Source: Oceanobacillus alkalisoli | Lineage (GTDB): Bacteria > Bacillota > Bacilli > Bacillales > Amphibacillaceae | NCBI RefSeq assembly: GCF_021556485.1 | Contig: NZ_JAKGBW010000025.1 | Span: 1-34,106 of the forward strand | Direction of reading: 5' to 3' | DNA: 34,106 nt | In this document: positions 31,301-34,106 of the stretch, in pieces | Layout of the letters: every line of letters begins with the position of its first letter | Numbering within the stretch: position 1 is the stretch's first letter | The notes under the pieces: generated by a model | Database searches by the model: none | Seen by the model: only the letters and a program-made list of their open reading frames with translations | Told to the model about the DNA's origin: nothing | Translations under genes and position numbers: made by a program

Positions 31301-34106
31301 GGCGATGTTGCAGCACCTTCTGATGATTGGCCAAATGGTGCGAAAGACGCGCTTGGTATTGGAAAACACGGTGCATATTATGACCTTCTGTTATCGGAAA
31401 ATGCCGAGGAAATCGAATTTCTTTTCATGAATAAAGATACAGAAGAACAAACAGGAGACTATAGTTTTAATATGCTTGATCACAATCAAATTTTCATAAA
31501 GGATGGGGACGAGCAAGTATATACAAATCCTTATGGCTCCATTCCAGTTATGCTTCTATCAGGAGATTTACTGTCAGATGAGAAAATTCAGCTCCGATTT
31601 ACGAGAACAGAAGGCTTAACAGAAAATGATCTTTTAGAGGGCATTTCGGTAGTGGATAAAGATGATAATGAAGTTGAGATTGATCGTGTAGAAATAATGG
31701 ATGATGCAATTGTAGAATTGTACAGTACATTTAATTTGGATCAGGCGCCATTTTCAGTAACTTACGAGGAGAAAACAATTTCTGTCTCTGGTGGCTGGAA
31801 AATGATGGATGAAATGTATGCTTATGACGGTGAGCTTGGCGCACAGCTACATGAGGATGGATCAGCGACATTAAAATTATGGTCACCGAAAGCAGAGAAC
31901 GTTTCGGTGGTACTTTATGACAAAAATGATCAGTTCGATGTTGTACGTGACGAAATTCCAATGACATTAGGGGAACAAGGTGTTTGGGAAGTTATTCTTG
32001 ATAATAAAAACACTGGTTTAAACAGTTTAGACGGATATTATTATCATTACAAGATTACCCATGACGGGGAAGAAAAATTAGCACTTGATCCATATGCGAA
32101 ATCGATGGCCACATGGGCGAACCCTGAAGTCGGCGGAGAGTATCCAATTGGAAAAGCTGCAATTGTGGCCCCGTCTGCGATTGGGCCGGAACTGGATTAC
32201 GCTGTGATTGACGGATTTGAAAAACGCGAAGATGCAATCATTTATGAAGCGCATGTGCGTGATTTTACATCGGATCCTACTATTTCAGGTGAATTGGATT
32301 CACAATTTGGTACGTTTCAAGCATTTGTTGAGAAACTGGATTATATAGAAGACCTAGGTGTTACTCATATTCAACTATTGCCGGTAATGAGTTATTTCTT
32401 TGGGGATGAATGGGCAAGTGATGAGCGTCTTCTGGAATGGTCATCAACAGATAATAATTATAACTGGGGCTATGACCCGCATAGTTATTTCTCCTTATCT
32501 GGCATGTATTCGGAAAATCCGGATGATCCGGAATTACGCATTGCCGAGTTCAAACGACTCGTTGATGAGATTCATAATCGTGGTATGGGGGTCGTGCTTG
32601 ATGTTGTTTACAACCATACAGCACGCACAGAGATATTCGAAGACTTAGTGCCGCATTACTACCATTTTATGGATGTAGATGGTACACCGAGAGAGAGCTT
32701 TGGTGGTGGTCGTCTTGGTACGACACATGCAATGTCCCGTAAAGTGTTGGTAGATTCGATTGCATATTGGGTGGAAGAATTTAAGATTGATGGATTCCGC
32801 TTTGATATGATGGGTGACCATGACGCGGAAACCATTCAAATCGCCTATGATACTGCAAAAGAACTCAATCCAAATATCATCATGGTTGGTGAAGGCTGGC
32901 GGACCTATGTTGGAGATGAAGGGGAACCGGTTATGCCGGCAGATCAGGATTGGATGCAGCACACAGACAGTGTCGCTTCATTTTCCGATGAATTCCGCAA
33001 TGAACTGAAATCTGGTTTCGGCAGTGAAGGAGAGCCGCGATTTTTAACAGGAGGAGCTAGAAATATCGAGCAAATCTTTGATAATCTGACGGCCAATCCC
33101 CATAATTTTACGGCTGATGATCCAGGTGACGTGCTAACGTACATTGCGGCTCATGATAACTTGACATTACATGATGTTATTGCTCAGTCGATAAAAAAAG
33201 ACCCAGAATACCATGAGGAAGAGATCCATAAGCGGATTCGACTTGGAAATGCAATGGTCCTAACTGCGCAAGGTACCGCCTTCATTCATGCAGGTCAAGA
33301 ATTTGGGCGAACGAAACAGTTTAGAGAAGAAACTGCAGAAGCACCATATAAATCAACATATATGACGGACGAGGACGGCAATCCATTTGTATATCCATAT
33401 TTTATCCATGATTCCTATGATGCTTCTGATGCAATCAACAAGATTGATTGGGAAAAAGCAACGAATGAAGAATTATATCCGATTCATCATTTAACAAGAG
33501 CGTATACGACAGGATTAATCGAACTGCGTCGTTCCACTGATGCATTTCATTTAGGAACAAAGGATGAAGTGGATCGCAATGTGACATTACTCGATATCCC
33601 GGAAATTGCAACAGATGATTTAGTGATTGCATACCATGCGGTTTCATCGGATGAGACCGAAGAATATTATGTCTTCCTTAACGCAGATAACGAAGCGCGC
33701 ACATTGTCATTAGGCGATGTTGATCTAAGCGCAGGTGTCGTTGTTGTTGATCACGATGAAGCTGGTGTGAGTGAAGTCGTCGATCCGAGTGGCTTTGAGC
33801 TTACTGGAGACCAAATAAAAGTCGATGCTTTGACTACAGTTATTGTGAAGCTAGGGGGTAAAGCACCTACTGAACCGGAGGACCCGAGTGATCCAGGAGA
33901 TGAGACTCCTCCATCAGAACCGGAGGACCCGAGCGATCCAGGAGATGAGACTCCTCCATCAGAACCGGAGGACCCGAGTGATCCAGGAGATGAGACTCCT
34001 CCATCAGAACCGGAGGACCCGAGTGATCCAGGAGATGAGACTCCTCCATCAGAACCGGAGGACCCGAGTGATCCAGGAGATGAGACTCCTCCATCAGAAC
34101 CGGAGG
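28322..34106 (+). CDS. Secreted amylopullulanase (GH13 alpha-amylase + type I pullulanase), 3' end beyond window
   Basis: At least 1928 residues, open to the window edge. Signal peptide 1-~32 (basic start, SIFLTALMFISLFF core, VSA|AS cleavage). PUD/CBM41 modules at ~55-150, ~862-955 and ~972-1070 (VRFVYERE, LRVHYQRDDNNY, IRVHYERADQTY). Alpha-amylase barrel ~360-770: Asp578 (YFRVDTVKHV), Glu607 (MIGEAFG), Asp675 (LGSHDEDGF). CBM48-like domain ~1165-1260. Pullulanase barrel ~1300-1750: YNWGYDPHSYF (type I marker), Asp1495 (GFRFDMMGDHD), Glu1524 (MVGEGW), Asp1612 (AAHDNLTLHD). A Pro/Glu/Asp repeat linker starts at ~1851. It cuts alpha-1,4 and alpha-1,6 bonds of starch outside the cell. Many surface Asp/Glu suggest a salt or alkaline habitat. 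RBS GAGGAG. Confidence 0.95.
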   Translation, partial: MNMKHYQRSISIFLTALMFISLFFGIQPVSAASGEGTSPRAHSMSEIADGSYPSTVRFVYEREKQDYEDWNIWVWNTGAKDDQIDFDEVGEVATAHIEVGSATTSMGFKLRKGTDWDEVDVEEDRTINISPTEDLTKVFVKEGETEFRTVPFMQAPKIDAGNVEFFYRDADLYREDAMETIDAVQVKLDGQVYDMNFEAENERFTGTVENLPEGEYAYTYLVTIDGETIEIADPYHINEEGKSIINISSEELTVTTEVAPREIDYHQHAVLTLHMEDDQGQAVDKESIREMYVDLTSVGGDALTTIDPELNEITISVADYIEAGTKVLPVTVTDVYGGTHESEAKVDIKPRVVNGEEDFDWDEARIYFMLTDRFADGNQENNNNIGYDPTSPGSYQGGDFKGVTEKLDYLDELGINTIWITPIVENVYHDAAYQDANAGGIPYYGYHGYWAKDFEKLNPHLGTLAEFHELIDAASERGIKIMVDVVLNHTGYGLKLDDGDLEDQPEGYPTDEDRLKFQDMLRQDGGNPGNEITGELSGLPDFITENQEVREQIVDWQVGWLEKATTENGNTIDYFRVDTVKHVEDTTLMHFKNELTKANREFKMIGEAFGATATNDYADRYLNTGTMDSLLDFEFKTIARDLVNGNIHAVNGKVQARSDLLDNKATMGQFLGSHDEDGFLQYIGEEDTSKLKVASTLQITSKGQPVIYYGEELGLSGEANWPEYDNRYVFPWEQVEGNDVHAHYKKLLNIRKDYSKIFSKGSYELLAGDNDSGYMIFERSYEGESVIVGINTTEEAVDVTFQTPYVKNTTAEDVYNERSVRVGDDLSATVTLPARTDGGTFILVSDSEDAEGDITLPEIPEDTLRVHYQRDDNNYADLGLWLWEDVRSPSENWPTGSTPFVDSQVTEYGAYLDIPLQSDAQKVGLLLLNTVTGDKEGADKFIELFSPEMNEVWIKQDSDEVSLVEPIDLPDNMIRVHYERADQTYDGWSLWSWGDVAAPSDDWPNGAKDALGIGKHGAYYDLLLSENAEEIEFLFMNKDTEEQTGDYSFNMLDHNQIFIKDGDEQVYTNPYGSIPVMLLSGDLLSDEKIQLRFTRTEGLTENDLLEGISVVDKDDNEVEIDRVEIMDDAIVELYSTFNLDQAPFSVTYEEKTISVSGGWKMMDEMYAYDGELGAQLHEDGSATLKLWSPKAENVSVVLYDKNDQFDVVRDEIPMTLGEQGVWEVILDNKNTGLNSLDGYYYHYKITHDGEEKLALDPYAKSMATWANPEVGGEYPIGKAAIVAPSAIGPELDYAVIDGFEKREDAIIYEAHVRDFTSDPTISGELDSQFGTFQAFVEKLDYIEDLGVTHIQLLPVMSYFFGDEWASDERLLEWSSTDNNYNWGYDPHSYFSLSGMYSENPDDPELRIAEFKRLVDEIHNRGMGVVLDVVYNHTARTEIFEDLVPHYYHFMDVDGTPRESFGGGRLGTTHAMSRKVLVDSIAYWVEEFKIDGFRFDMMGDHDAETIQIAYDTAKELNPNIIMVGEGWRTYVGDEGEPVMPADQDWMQHTDSVASFSDEFRNELKSGFGSEGEPRFLTGGARNIEQIFDNLTANPHNFTADDPGDVLTYIAAHDNLTLHDVIAQSIKKDPEYHEEEIHKRIRLGNAMVLTAQGTAFIHAGQEFGRTKQFREETAEAPYKSTYMTDEDGNPFVYPYFIHDSYDASDAINKIDWEKATNEELYPIHHLTRAYTTGLIELRRSTDAFHLGTKDEVDRNVTLLDIPEIATDDLVIAYHAVSSDETEEYYVFLNADNEARTLSLGDVDLSAGVVVVDHDEAGVSEVVDPSGFELTGDQIKVDALTTVIVKLGGKAPTEPEDPSDPGDETPPSEPEDPSDPGDETPPSEPEDPSDPGDETPPSEPEDPSDPGDETPPSEPEDPSDPGDETPPSEPE
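33872..34106 (+). repeat. 45-bp tandem repeat encoding a Pro/Glu/Asp-rich linker
   Basis: Five full copies start at 33872, 33917, 33962, 34007 and 34052, and a sixth begins at 34097 and is cut by the window end. Each encodes the 15-residue unit EPEDPSDPGDETPPS. Copies are almost identical at DNA level; one T/C change (GAGTGATCC to GAGCGATCC) marks the second. The linker would separate the catalytic part from a C-terminal domain outside the window, perhaps a wall or starch-binding module. Confidence 0.95.

Noticed and set aside
33867-34094. Minus-strand frame of repeated MEESHLLDHSGPPVL units, and the idea of a CRISPR-like array
   Set aside because: It is the mirror of the 45-bp coding repeat of the amylopullulanase; copies are contiguous with no unique spacers.

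Overview
The window suggests a low-GC Gram-positive endospore former of the Bacillaceae, with a Virgibacillus/Oceanobacillus-like halophile or alkaliphile as the best guess. Reasons: a 23S-5S-tRNA cluster of Bacillus type, strong AGGAGG-type ribosome sites with frequent TTG/GTG starts, three sigma-B-type promoters, CsbD, an RsbR paralogue, the BpsA/BpsB alkylpyrone pair, an Sda-like protein and several small hydrophilic proteins typical of this family. Genus is inference.

Region 1 (1-2265) is the distal end of an rRNA operon: the 23S 3' end, 5S rRNA and 13 tRNA genes (Glu, Val, fMet, Asp, Phe, Lys, Arg-ACG, a CAT tRNA that is probably Ile2, Ser-TGA, Gly-TCC, Ile-GAT, Arg-TCT, Ala-TGC), closed by a strong terminator. 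Two places in this cluster carry the same composite. Each has a copy of the first ~26 nt of a tRNA, a ~85 nt repeat that seems able to fold, ~50 nt of spacer, and then the intact tRNA whose 5' end was copied.

Region 2 (2300-9000) is accessory DNA under decay: a truncated Rpn-family gene; a prophage replication remnant (excisionase-like HTH, DnaD-like initiator, G39P-like helicase loader, DnaB helicase cut off after Walker A); a frameshifted Vsr endonuclease with no methyltransferase beside it; an intact nuclease-helicase (DUF2075) protein; and a probable HsdR tail. Region 3 (9050-13600) has a luciferase-like monooxygenase, a sigma-B-controlled flavin-binding stress protein, a broken Rpn gene, a DUF2161 nuclease-like protein and a CXXC-20-CXXC protein.

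Region 4 (13897-19301) looks like a defence island: NUDIX hydrolase, a 1051-residue PLD-nuclease/SF2 helicase/DUF3427 protein, and an Mrr-type restriction enzyme, followed by a frameshifted helix-hairpin-helix gene.

Region 5 (19386-25650) holds housekeeping and stress genes: a coiled-coil protein, a small cationic protein, bpsA-bpsB, an RsbR paralogue with a sigma-B-type promoter, four small hydrophilic proteins (one Sda-like), csbD with a sigma-B-type promoter, an SRPBCC protein and a truncated DegV.

Region 6 (25890-34106) is a starch/maltodextrin locus. A cytoplasmic GH13 neopullulanase/cyclomaltodextrinase-type enzyme faces away from a very large secreted amylopullulanase (amylase plus type I pullulanase modules) that runs off the window in a 45-bp repeat. 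The secreted enzyme would cut starch and pullulan outside the cell and the intracellular enzyme would process imported oligosaccharides. The promoter of the secreted enzyme is bracketed by two inverted LacI/CcpA-type operators 51 bp apart. Two nested dyad structures lie 3' of the intracellular amylase gene.
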